Both the position numbers and the translations under genes were made by a program. The notes below the pieces were generated by a model. The model saw nothing but the letters and a program-made list of their open reading frames with translations. It was not told where the DNA came from and did no database searches. A stretch of DNA of 64,000 bases, taken from the NCBI GenBank assembly GCA_937914945.1, contig CALGJF010000009.1, positions 124,001 through 188,000 on the forward strand, read 5' to 3'. Of this stretch, positions 53,225 through 61,455 are shown piece after piece. This stretch comes from an uncultured Bacteroidales bacterium. GTDB taxonomy: Bacteria > Bacteroidota > Bacteroidia > Bacteroidales > Bacteroidaceae. Position 1 is the first letter of the stretch, and every line of letters starts with the position of its first letter.

Positions 53225-53337
53225 CAAATAAAATTTAATATTTATATTATAAATAAAGGCGTAAAAGTTAAAAGCCGTGGCAAAATTGCAGAAAACAGAG
53301 GTGTTGTTTAAGAAAAACAGAAAGAACCAACTGTCAA

Positions 53338-54609
53338 TTACGCCCCTGTTTCAAACAAGCACTCCTCAACCTCAAAGGCAGAAAATGGGAGATACTTGCC
53401 CACCTCGTTCCAAAAGAACGACAGCTCGCCGCTGGCACGATGGCGCAACACCACAATCTCGGACAGGGCATTTATGTTGGTTATAAAGTCGCAACGGTCG
53501 TTGCTCAATGTGTAACGGAAATTGCCATCGGGAGCCGACATGTATATTGAAAATTCTTTACGATTCATCACAACATCATTCACTTTATAATCGTCGCTCG
53601 CGTCCTCAAATTCTTTCATCAACACCCCACTGTTGAATGCACTCCTTATCGCCGCTTTATCGTTGGCAATAAAGTCGTTCACCACCCTCGCCCACACTTT
53701 CTCCTCCTTGCCTGCGGGGGATTTCACATTAATAAAAGTAAATTCTTCGGGTAGCCCGCATGCGCAATCGTCGCCGCGGTCAAAGCGCAATTTAAGCGAG
53801 CCTTTCTCCCTGTCGATCTCATACGATGCCTGCAAGTATTTCATGCTGCCAAAGGATGTGATTTCTACCATGGGCAGTTGCCACCCATCGTCGCAAGCCG
53901 CTTTGAAGAAAAAGACAAAATGCTCCTCCACGCTGTAAGAGCCCACGGTTTTGCCCATCACAAGACGGCTCACTCTGTAAGAGCCATTGAATGGCGACGA
54001 CGATGGATTCTCTTCGAAAAACCACAATGCGGCACCCTCGCGGTAAGGCTCATCGGCAGCATGCCAATAAGAAAACTCACCCATATTGAACAGCACGCCG
54101 AGTTTAAGAAATTCGTCCAAGAAATCGGTATCGAGATAAGAGCGCACCACCCTCATGCTATATACAAAAATTGTGAGCATGCATGGGTGCAGATGATTTA
54201 CAAAATCGTAATCGAGCAATTCATTGGCAATCTCCTTTGAGGAAAGCCCGCTTGGAAAGCAATCCTCGAACAGATCGCATAAGGTCTGTATATGTGTGTG
54301 AAATATCTTTACAAAATCTTTTGAGTTCACATCTACTCCACTTGCATAAATATAGAACAGCACCAAGTTTCCATAATAGACCAAGGTGTCGCTCGATTTC
54401 AGTTGCAACAACTCCTGCAACACCCCGTTTCTGAATCCTTTTGGGAATCCATTTTGCTCCTCCTTGCATAATGCTATAAATGAGCTTTTCCAACTCGCGG
54501 AATCGTCAATGCCGCAATACTCCTTGTAATCGGGCAGATAGGCATGAAAAGAGTCGAATATAGCATAGAGCAGATAAATCTCGGCATCCGTCAGCCTATA
54601 CATTCCCAT
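53338..54609 (-). CDS. Hypothetical protein (423 aa), possibly missing its original N-terminus
   Basis: No family recognised. 423 residues from the ATG at 54609 (MGMYRLTDAEIYLL); the frame stays open 23 codons further to a TTG at 54678, and the intervening DDAVADVWREL looks like genuine helix. Soluble: no signal peptide or TM segment. N-terminal half helical (FDSFHAYLPDYKEYCGI, FVKIFHTHIQTLCDLFEDCF), C-terminal half mixed (FSIYMSAPDGNFRYTLSND). The upstream frame runs into a 64-bp segment shared with another gene (54661-54724), so recombination may have removed the native start. Confidence 0.6.
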   Translation of the reverse strand: MGMYRLTDAEIYLLYAIFDSFHAYLPDYKEYCGIDDSASWKSSFIALCKEEQNGFPKGFRNGVLQELLQLKSSDTLVYYGNLVLFYIYASGVDVNSKDFVKIFHTHIQTLCDLFEDCFPSGLSSKEIANELLDYDFVNHLHPCMLTIFVYSMRVVRSYLDTDFLDEFLKLGVLFNMGEFSYWHAADEPYREGAALWFFEENPSSSPFNGSYRVSRLVMGKTVGSYSVEEHFVFFFKAACDDGWQLPMVEITSFGSMKYLQASYEIDREKGSLKLRFDRGDDCACGLPEEFTFINVKSPAGKEEKVWARVVNDFIANDKAAIRSAFNSGVLMKEFEDASDDYKVNDVVMNRKEFSIYMSAPDGNFRYTLSNDRCDFITNINALSEIVVLRHRASGELSFFWNEVGKYLPFSAFEVEECLFETGA

Positions 54610-54660
54610 AAGTTCACGCCACACATCGGCCACGGCATCATCACCGGCCACACCGTCTCG

Positions 54661-54724
54661 GACACGATAAAACGGCAAGGCGATGGGTACGCAAGGTTAT
54701 GCGGCATACCTTCGATGGTTTCCT
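54661..54724 (+). pseudogene. 64-bp copy of part of the 55728 gene
   Basis: Matches 55954-56017 at 61 of 64 positions. In plus-strand frame it reads HDKTARRWVRKVMRHTFDG then FL, against HDKTARRWVRRVMRHSFDGFL in the intact gene, so it is a fragment of a paralogue. No longer homologous flanks are seen. Confidence 0.7.
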
Positions 54725-54864
54725 CGCTATCCTTTGCAGTTTTGCAACGTCTGCAAAAGGCCGGATATAAATGTATTGTATCAACCACGAAACGCATTGT
54801 GGAAATACTTGATTACGGCAGCAAGAAGGTATTGTTTAAGTTCTGCAAATTCAGAGAATACTGA
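54725..54864 (+). pseudogene. Possible C-terminal remnant of an unidentified gene
   Basis: After the 64-bp copy, the frame reads LQRLQKAGYKCIVSTTKR then IVEILDYGSKKVLFKFCKF and stops at 54864. It looks like a real protein end but has no matching start; the family is not recognised. Confidence 0.4.
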
Positions 54865-54947
54865 AATAATTATCGAACAATCTATTGAGTTTTGAATATT
54901 TTTTATCATCTTCGCAAAAACGTAGGAAAATAAAAAACAGTATAGCA

Positions 54948-55505
54948 ATGTTAAATAATATAACAGATTTTTGGAGCGGCCTCTCTTTTACAAAGAATGT
55001 AAACAAGATGCGCAAGGCATTGATGGATTTTTTCGCCACGGAAGGCATAACTTGCGAAATTAAGGATGGGGCTCTTTTGTTTGAGTACAAGGACTCATGG
55101 TACATTGTAAACTTTGCCATCGGCGACGATTATGCCGAGTGTGGTATAATCTATTACGTTGAAGAAAAAACTTTTGAGGCTATGGAGCTAAGCGACAAGA
55201 CTTTTATTGCTGCAAAGGTGAACAACGAAATCGACAACCATGCCATAATGTATGTTTATAATGACAGTTTCAAAATTACTTCCACATTTTATTTTACATC
55301 CAAGAGAATGTTGATGGAACTATTCACAAAGCACTTCAACGAGCTAACCGACACAATTGCCGGTGCGGTAGGGTTGATAAGAGAACATCTTGCAGAAGAG
55401 GCCGAAGAAGAGGAACGGGAGAACACACCACAGCAGATAGGTTTCCGTGTGCAACCCGGGGAGGACGACAAGGATGAGAATGCACAAGTAGCAAAAAAAC
55501 TTTGA
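54948..55505 (+). CDS. Hypothetical protein, possible YbjN-like fold (185 aa)
   Basis: 185 residues from the ATG at 54948 (MLNNITDFWSG); the frame opens at a TTG 21 codons earlier in AT-rich DNA. Small alpha/beta domain (about 15-145: RKALMDFFATEGITCEIKDGALLFEY, WYIVNFAIGDDYAECGIIYY) recalling YbjN/type III secretion chaperone-like folds; a guess from pattern only. The C-terminus (about 150-185) is acidic and polar (EEAEEEERENTPQQ). Followed by a terminator at 55579-55620. Confidence 0.6.
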   Translation: MLNNITDFWSGLSFTKNVNKMRKALMDFFATEGITCEIKDGALLFEYKDSWYIVNFAIGDDYAECGIIYYVEEKTFEAMELSDKTFIAAKVNNEIDNHAIMYVYNDSFKITSTFYFTSKRMLMELFTKHFNELTDTIAGAVGLIREHLAEEAEEEERENTPQQIGFRVQPGEDDKDENAQVAKKL

Positions 55506-55578
55506 TTACATAATTTTGCGGAACAACATTTTGCAAACTCACACATAACATAAGCCCCCTTCTAAAACTTATTTAATA

Positions 55579-55620
55579 ACATTTGTCCCAAACTCGTGGA
55601 GAGTTTGGGACAAATGTTTT
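55579..55620 (+). terminator. Terminator after the 54948 gene
   Basis: Perfect 17-bp stem (55579-55595 with 55601-55617), GTGGA loop, then a run of T. Confidence 0.85.
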
Positions 55621-55670
55621 ATACCGAAATATTTGCTGTTGATACATTTTATCGCTAAATGGATGTTTGA

Positions 55671-55678
55671 TAATTTTG
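55671..55678 (+). promoter_or_regulatory. -7 box of the 55728 gene, with strong ribosome-binding site
   Basis: TAATTTTG at 55671-55678, with TTTT at 55647-55650 giving a 20-bp spacer. Just before the ATG lies AGAAAGGAGGAT (55713-55724), a full Shine-Dalgarno sequence, which is rare in this window. Confidence 0.45.
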
Positions 55679-55727
55679 CTCACGAAAGAATAAGGACAAT
55701 AAACTAAAGGACAAGAAAGGAGGATAT

Positions 55728-56342
55728 ATGGAGGTGAAATTATTAAGGGTTGAAAAATTCAGCAACAAGAATTTCTTTATAGAAATAGAACTATACGAGC
55801 ACAATCTTGCAAAGGGGCGATGCGAAGTTAAGCGCGAGGGCAAGAGAAGGCAGAAAAATTGGTGGAAATCTCCTATAACTTCTCCGTTACTCTATTTCCC
55901 ATCGTATCTTTGGATAAGCATTGCAGAATGGGAGGAGTTTTATGAGAAATTCAGACACGATAAAACGGCAAGGCGATGGGTGCGCAGGGTTATGCGGCAT
56001 TCCTTCGATGGTTTCCTGAGCCCCGATGGGCGCATAGACCACACGAAATTTGCCATTGAAAATGACAGGCGGGAACACAAGAGCCGTGAGTATTACAGGA
56101 TGAACAAAGAGCAACTGCTGCTTATGAAAAAACTCTTGCCAGGCTTTTCCGTTGCCAATTTATTATTGCAACACACTCCCCTTTCCTGCTCTCAATTCCC
56201 GGTGCAAAAATCTACAACTTGGACTCCTTGCCAATACGCACAGACAAATGGTATAATTTGGAGAATGTTCGCAGTTATTACCAACTATTCAAAGAGAACG
56301 AACGATTCTTTCAATAAGATACACGGCGCAGAATCAACATGA
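55728..56342 (+). CDS. Hypothetical protein joined to an out-of-frame ATPase remnant
   Basis: 204-residue frame; no family recognised for the N-terminal part. Residues 1-138 (MEVKLLRVEKFSNKNFFIEI, WISIAEWEEFYEKFRHDKTA, KEQLLLMKKLLPG) look like real protein. From about residue 139 (56141) the frame reads through DNA whose +1 frame encodes the C-terminus of an AAA ATPase (see 56141-56317), so the last ~65 residues here are probably artificial. The junction suggests a recombination or deletion event. A 64-bp part of it is duplicated at 54661-54724. Confidence 0.5.
   Translation: MEVKLLRVEKFSNKNFFIEIELYEHNLAKGRCEVKREGKRRQKNWWKSPITSPLLYFPSYLWISIAEWEEFYEKFRHDKTARRWVRRVMRHSFDGFLSPDGRIDHTKFAIENDRREHKSREYYRMNKEQLLLMKKLLPGFSVANLLLQHTPLSCSQFPVQKSTTWTPCQYAQTNGIIWRMFAVITNYSKRTNDSFNKIHGAEST
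55954..56017 (+). repeat. Parental copy of the 64-bp duplicated segment
   Basis: Lies within the 55728 gene, codons for HDKTARRWVRRVMRHSFDG then FL; 61 of 64 bases identical to 54661-54724. Confidence 0.75.
56141..56317 (+). pseudogene. C-terminal remnant of an AAA-family ATPase
   Basis: In the +1 frame relative to the 55728 gene, 58 codons read RLFRCQFIIATHSPFLLSIP, then GAKIYNLDS, and end NVRSYYQLFKENERFFQ before TAA. QFIIATHSPFLL is the Walker B/switch-His strand end of SMC-like AAA ATPases, and the rest matches the end of a common Bacteroidales ATPase of this kind. No Walker A domain is left in this locus. Confidence 0.75.
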
Positions 56343-56356
56343 AACTCCATTCATCA

Positions 56357-56400
56357 TAAACCAATCGGGCAGCACTATCTCGTGCTGCCCGATTGGTTTA
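56357..56400. terminator. Two-way terminator between the relic and the AsmA-like gene
   Basis: Perfect 19-bp stem (56357-56375 with 56382-56400) and a 6-nt loop, lying between converging units. Confidence 0.85.
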
Positions 56401-56420
56401 TAACTTGCAATTAAGTTTTC

Positions 56421-58961
56421 TTATTTCTTTTTCTTGAACAAATCCAGCGCACCGTTAATGAGTTTGTTTGCAACCTCCTCCTTGGTGGGCTTGGCAGTTG
56501 CGGTGGAGTCGCTCCCCTCCCCTGCGGCGTTCTCTTTTGAGCTGCCGCCAAGCAGTTTGTTGAGTGCCTCTTCGGCTGCGCCGGCCGCCGCCTTCTTGGC
56601 AAGCGAGGCCATGTCTATGCTCACTTTGGGCGATGTGAATGTGCCCTTGATATTCATATCCACGGTGCCGAGCTTGGATAGCTTGCCCACGGATGTGGGG
56701 ATGGTTATCTCGCCCTTGTAGTCGATTGTTTGGTCAAGGCCTGTGCTGCCCGAGAGGTTCATCTTGTAATCGCCAAGTTTAATATCAAATGGCTTGGTAT
56801 TTACACGGCCGTCTTTAATAGTAAATTCAATATTTATATCTTTAACCTTTGTATCTTTCAACGAGGGCTTTTTAACAATATCGGCCACGGCTTGTATCAC
56901 GTCCACGTTGTTAAGGCTTAAATCCTTTGTGGATAGTGCACCGCTACCGGTGAGTGTGGAAAGTACGGGGCTCATTGTATCGTCGAGTTTTGTATCGATA
57001 TTTATGTTACCCGAGAAATCGCCTGTGAGCCCGCTGAAGATAGGTGCAAGGCTGCGTATCACATTAAGTTCCTCGTAAGCCTGTGCAAAGCCTATGTTGC
57101 TCAGTTTGAAGCCTCCGTTGAATTGCGGCTCGGCAGCAGCGGGTGTATGGTAGTAGCCGTTTACAACCACATCGCCACCCATTGTATTGAGCGAGAGGTT
57201 CTGCATATCCACCTTGCTGTTTTTAACCACAAGCTGGCCGTTTACGTTATTTAATCTCATATTATCGAAAATCACCTCTTTGAATGTCGCCTGCATGCGG
57301 AAATCTATATTATCGGGTACCTTTATAACGCCTGTTGCCACCGTGTCGGCAGCTGCTGTCTCCTCGGCGGGAGCAACAGCGGTGGTGTCGGCCGGTGTCA
57401 TAAAGTCGTTCAAGTTAAAGTGGTTGCTCTTTACGTTGAGGGTGCCTTTCAGCGTGCCGTCTTTCAGGGCATATGCCATGTAGTTCTCGAAGCGGCTATC
57501 CACGGTAACATCGTTATCGCCAATCTTCACAGTTGTTTCGCTCAACTGCAAGTAACGGGGTGTGAATGTGAGCAAGGATTTCTTAATATCCACATTGGGC
57601 ATATCCTCCATGGTGAGAATCATATCATTAAGGCGCACACTACCCTCGGCCTTTATGTTTTCGTACTGCTCCTTCTCTATGTGCGACATGCGGCCATTTA
57701 CAGCGAGGTCGGCATTCACCACTCCATTCAACTGCATATCCTCCAAGGGATAAATATCCTTTATCTTGCCCAAATCGAGTTTTCCTTTTGCTGTGGCATT
57801 GAAGGCGAGGTCGCTCATGGGAGTGCGCATGGTAGCAGTTACGCTGAACGGATTACCCGCCATAACAAAATTGAAAGGATTGATGTTTATCTGTGTGTTA
57901 TCGGGTGAGCCACCGGGATTATTAACCTTTGCAGCGATATTGATATTATTCACACCTGCGGGGAGCGATGGATATTGGAACATGGCGTTTTCCACATCGA
58001 ATGCAACATCGAATGCCGGCACAATGCTGTCGCCCTGCATGCTACCCTTGGCCCACGCTGTGAGCGTGGCGTTTCCATCGGTTTTCAGCCCCTCAAAATC
58101 TTTTGAATATATAGCGGGTATGAGCGACAAAGCCTCCTTGAAACCAATCTTGTTGCTGTTCAGTTTCAAATCCATATCCATGCCGTTCTCGGTCATGGCC
58201 ACCCATCCGTCGATGGCAGCCTCAATGGCATTTAAGCGAAAAGTGTTCTCATTAAGAGTGAATTTGCTGTTTTCAAGGTCGGCATCAATCTTCATATCAG
58301 CCGCAATAGCGGCCTTGCTCAAGAATGGGACACCATCCATGGCAAATGTAACTCCGTCGGTTTCGGCATCGAGCGAGAGGATTGTGCGGCTGCTGCCGAA
58401 ATCGCCCGAGCAAGTTGCATCAAGCCCCTGTACCTCGGCATACATATTGCCCTGCTTGTCGTCGTAAATAAGATTAAAGTCCTTTATGGCAAGTTCCTGT
58501 AATTTTATGCGGAAAGGGGCTGTGGCAGCAGAATCCTCGGCTACCGCCTCTTCTACCTCCTCGGTTGCCTTCATTATGTCCCAATTCACAGTGCCGTCGG
58601 CAAGCACAATGGCTTTAACCGATGCATCGTCTATAAGGATTTCGCGTATGTCGTAACCTTCATCGCCAAAGAGCGACATAAGATTCACCGATGCTGTGAG
58701 CCCGCCTGCCGCCACAAGTGTATCGTTCTCAAATGCTCCCGCCCCTTTAAGGTAAAAATTTTCAAGTGTAACTGAGGCAAGTGGGAAATTACGTATGAGG
58801 CTTATGTCGAGGTTTTCAAAATCGAACTCGGCATTAAGCATCTTGTTGCCCTCTTCTTTTACAAGTGCCTCTATTTTGTCTGTAAACAAAAGAGGCAGCG
58901 ATACGAGCAACAGAAGAATAACTGCTATTACAGCGGCTGTAATTTTCAAAAATTTCTTCAT
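56421..58961 (-). CDS. AsmA-like envelope protein
   Basis: 846 residues. N-terminal TM anchor (LKITAAVIAVILLLLVSLPLLF) followed by the AsmA/DUF748-type start FDFENLDISLIRNFPLASVTLENFYLKGAG. The bulk is repeated beta strands (AsmA/TamB-like groove fold) and the end is FDIKLGDYKMNLSGSTGLDQTIDYKGEITI, typical of the AsmA C-terminal domain. The last ~50 residues are Ala/Lys-rich. These proteins are thought to carry lipids between membranes. It follows GH20 after 150 bp, possibly with its own -7 box (59064-59071). Confidence 0.88.
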   Translation of the reverse strand: MKKFLKITAAVIAVILLLLVSLPLLFTDKIEALVKEEGNKMLNAEFDFENLDISLIRNFPLASVTLENFYLKGAGAFENDTLVAAGGLTASVNLMSLFGDEGYDIREILIDDASVKAIVLADGTVNWDIMKATEEVEEAVAEDSAATAPFRIKLQELAIKDFNLIYDDKQGNMYAEVQGLDATCSGDFGSSRTILSLDAETDGVTFAMDGVPFLSKAAIAADMKIDADLENSKFTLNENTFRLNAIEAAIDGWVAMTENGMDMDLKLNSNKIGFKEALSLIPAIYSKDFEGLKTDGNATLTAWAKGSMQGDSIVPAFDVAFDVENAMFQYPSLPAGVNNINIAAKVNNPGGSPDNTQININPFNFVMAGNPFSVTATMRTPMSDLAFNATAKGKLDLGKIKDIYPLEDMQLNGVVNADLAVNGRMSHIEKEQYENIKAEGSVRLNDMILTMEDMPNVDIKKSLLTFTPRYLQLSETTVKIGDNDVTVDSRFENYMAYALKDGTLKGTLNVKSNHFNLNDFMTPADTTAVAPAEETAAADTVATGVIKVPDNIDFRMQATFKEVIFDNMRLNNVNGQLVVKNSKVDMQNLSLNTMGGDVVVNGYYHTPAAAEPQFNGGFKLSNIGFAQAYEELNVIRSLAPIFSGLTGDFSGNINIDTKLDDTMSPVLSTLTGSGALSTKDLSLNNVDVIQAVADIVKKPSLKDTKVKDINIEFTIKDGRVNTKPFDIKLGDYKMNLSGSTGLDQTIDYKGEITIPTSVGKLSKLGTVDMNIKGTFTSPKVSIDMASLAKKAAAGAAEEALNKLLGGSSKENAAGEGSDSTATAKPTKEEVANKLINGALDLFKKKK

Positions 58962-59009
58962 TGTTACGTTTTAATAAAATTGTTGGTCTTTATCACTATT
59001 GTTATCGGT

Positions 59010-59042
59010 TCGCCTTTCGTGTTGCTGCAACACGAAAGGCGA
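59010..59042. repeat. 33-bp near-perfect palindrome
   Basis: Perfect 16-bp arms around a single central T (59010-59025 and 59027-59042). No T run follows on either strand, so it is not an ordinary terminator. It lies between the GH20 and AsmA-like genes. Confidence 0.75.
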
Positions 59043-59063
59043 GTCAAAGAGATTGGAAATAGA

Positions 59064-59071
59064 CAAAGCTA
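59064..59071 (-). promoter_or_regulatory. Possible -7 box of the AsmA-like gene
   Basis: TAGCTTTG on the minus strand, exact TAnnTTTG match, 103 nt ahead of the ATG; the nearest TTTG (59090-59087) gives a 15-bp spacer, shorter than usual. Confidence 0.3.
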
Positions 59072-59111
59072 TTGCCGTGTCGGACACAAAAGTGTAGAGT
59101 TCTGAAACTCT

Positions 59112-60743
59112 TTACTTAAAGATGTGCTTTCCGTAATCCACACCTTTCAGATTGTAGTAATGCGCCTCGCCCTGCATACGCTCCACAAACGAGTCGTAAG
59201 TGCGTAGCTTTTGGGGAGTCCATCCTGCTTCGGCCACAGCTGCCAAGCGTGGGAAAGTAAGGTACTGCACCACCGAAGGCTCCTCCACCCACTCGGTCCA
59301 GAAGTTGGCCTGCACGCCAAGATAGCGCGATTGCAACTCGGCAGGGATATTATTCATAGGCTTGTAGTTATATACACGCTCCACGGTTTCGTCGCCATGG
59401 CCCTGCGAGCGTGGCTCGCTCTCCAATTTCGATTGACGACGATTGATGTAATAAGGTATCTGTGGCGAGAGAATTGTGCTCATTCCGCGTGTAGCGGCAT
59501 CCTTGGCTGCACCGTCGGCACCTATCCATGCCATAATTGTAATATCGTTGCCAAGCGGGGCGGTATTTCCGTGCAGCACCTCGTTCCAGAAGATAAGTTT
59601 GCGCTGTTTGCATGCGGGTTTTGCAGCCACATAATCCTTCAACTGCTTGTAAAAATGTATTTGCAAATCGCGATATTTTTCGCTGCCAATCTCTTTTAGC
59701 AACGCTTGACACTCGCTGTTGCGCTCCCATTTTGTTGTGGGGCACTCGTCGCCGCCCAAGTGAATGTATCCGAAGGGGAAGATCTCTGTGAGCTCATCGA
59801 TAACATCCTTGGCAAACTGCACGGCAAGAGGGTTGGCTACGTTAATCACATCGTTCGACACGCCCTGCCACAACCACACTTCGTGGTTATTTTCGGGGTC
59901 GCAGGCAAGGAACTCGGGATATGATGCAACTGCTGCTTGCGAGTGTCCGGGAATATCAACCTCGGGTACAATCTCAATGAATCGTTCGCGGGCGTATTCT
60001 ACGACCTCCTTGGCATCCTTTTTTGTGTAGTAACCACCATACAAAATACCATCGGGTTTAACATCGCCCCAGCCAAGTACCTTGCTGGCACGCCATGCGC
60101 CCACTTCGGTGAGCTTGGGATATTTCTTTATCTCTATGCGCCAACCTTGGTCTTCGGTAAGATGCCAATGGAAACGGTTCATCTTGTAGGCGGCCATAAC
60201 ATCTATAATTTTCTTTATCTCTTCCTTACCATAAAAATGGCGGCCCTCGTCGAGCATGAACCCGCGCCAGCCAAAGCGAGGCTCGTCTTTAATATCTATG
60301 CAAGGAACGCTCCATTCGGTTATATCCTTGCAGGGTACTGCAGCCATCACATTGCGAGGCATCAACTGTTTCAAAGTTTGCAAGGCATAGAAGAGGCCTG
60401 CGGGCTTTGAAACAGAAATCTTTATACCATCCTGCTCCACTTTAAGTGTATAGCCCTCGGGAGCGAGCGAAGCATCAAGCGACACAACTATTTGCGCATT
60501 GGTGCTTTTTTTTGTAGTTTTCACTGCAATGTTTGTTGCTTTTTTGAAATCGCGGGCAAAATTCTTGAACACCGCAACAAGGCTGTCGCCCTCGTATGCG
60601 GGCACTGTTGCTCTTATCTTTTTAGGAAATGTGAAACTACCCTCGCCCACCGTCATCTGTGCCGGTTGGGGAATAATTGATATATTGCCTGCAAACAGTG
60701 TTGTGGCAACAAGGCATAAAAGCGATAATACAATCTTCTTCAT
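59112..60743 (-). CDS. Beta-N-acetylhexosaminidase, GH20
   Basis: Exported glycoside hydrolase removing terminal GlcNAc/GalNAc from glycans. 543 residues. Signal peptide (MKKIVLSLLCLVATTLFAGN); an N-terminal GH20b domain (about 22-140); the TIM barrel (about 155-500) with MLDEGRHF, FHWHLTEDQGWRIEIKKYP and the catalytic pair D332-E333 in HLGGDECPTTKW. Products could feed nagA (1900-3063). Last gene of a tight operon behind the Mpv17-like and aminotransferase genes (7 bp and 9 bp gaps). Confidence 0.95.
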   Translation of the reverse strand: MKKIVLSLLCLVATTLFAGNISIIPQPAQMTVGEGSFTFPKKIRATVPAYEGDSLVAVFKNFARDFKKATNIAVKTTKKSTNAQIVVSLDASLAPEGYTLKVEQDGIKISVSKPAGLFYALQTLKQLMPRNVMAAVPCKDITEWSVPCIDIKDEPRFGWRGFMLDEGRHFYGKEEIKKIIDVMAAYKMNRFHWHLTEDQGWRIEIKKYPKLTEVGAWRASKVLGWGDVKPDGILYGGYYTKKDAKEVVEYARERFIEIVPEVDIPGHSQAAVASYPEFLACDPENNHEVWLWQGVSNDVINVANPLAVQFAKDVIDELTEIFPFGYIHLGGDECPTTKWERNSECQALLKEIGSEKYRDLQIHFYKQLKDYVAAKPACKQRKLIFWNEVLHGNTAPLGNDITIMAWIGADGAAKDAATRGMSTILSPQIPYYINRRQSKLESEPRSQGHGDETVERVYNYKPMNNIPAELQSRYLGVQANFWTEWVEEPSVVQYLTFPRLAAVAEAGWTPQKLRTYDSFVERMQGEAHYYNLKGVDYGKHIFK

Positions 60744-60750
60744 AATTATT

Positions 60751-61446
60751 TTATTTATTATTAGACATTACTGCAGCTATTGACAATAGCACGCCAAGCA
60801 CAATGCTTAGCGATGCGGCAAAAAGCACCTGATAGGCTGCCGGCAACATGAATGTGATGGTGTGTGCCGGAATCCAGAAGAGAGGGATTGTGCGTTTGAA
60901 TACAAAGCCCCACTGTACCTTCCAATTGAGCGATGCAATTATATCGCCAAATTTAATGGGGGTAACAAGCGATGCCAGCTTACCTCCACAGTTTAATATA
61001 TGGGTATCGGTAATCTTGTGCAATGTCATGAACATTGGTGCAAAGAAACAGTTCATTGCGGTGGAGATACAGAGTGCATCAACGAACTTTGCCCAGCTTA
61101 TTGGAGCGCGCATTGCATCTACCATACCTGCAAGACCGCAACTTTCGAGCATAACGGGGACACCGGTGGAAAATATCTTCATGGCAACGGCAATCATCAC
61201 ACCGAGGACTCCCCACACAATGGCACGCGACATAATGCCATAGCCTTTATACATATATACCCCTTGCTTGATTCTCAAACCAAGCATCTCGCCTATTGAT
61301 GAGAGTATCATAAATTTAACAAAAGCCATAACATAGGGGTGTGCGGCATTGTACTCTTTGTAGTAACCAAACAGTGTGTTGCTCACAAAGAATGGAACAA
61401 GCAAGGCTGCCACGCATATTATAAATAGAATATCAGACTTTTTCAT
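60751..61446 (-). CDS. Mpv17/PMP22-like membrane protein
   Basis: 231 residues with about five hydrophobic segments and no signal cleavage site. The C-terminal third reads ASLNWKVQWGFVFKRTIPLF, then WIPAHTITFMLPAAYQVLFA and SLSIVLGVLLSIA; this resembles the Mpv17/PMP22 pattern of W-x-P followed by NF-x-VP and a final TM helix. That family is best known from eukaryotic organelles. Function in bacteria is unknown. Sits between a PLP aminotransferase gene (9 bp) and the GH20 gene (7 bp). Confidence 0.6.
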   Translation of the reverse strand: MKKSDILFIICVAALLVPFFVSNTLFGYYKEYNAAHPYVMAFVKFMILSSIGEMLGLRIKQGVYMYKGYGIMSRAIVWGVLGVMIAVAMKIFSTGVPVMLESCGLAGMVDAMRAPISWAKFVDALCISTAMNCFFAPMFMTLHKITDTHILNCGGKLASLVTPIKFGDIIASLNWKVQWGFVFKRTIPLFWIPAHTITFMLPAAYQVLFAASLSIVLGVLLSIAAVMSNNK

Positions 61447-61455
61447 AATCTATAT

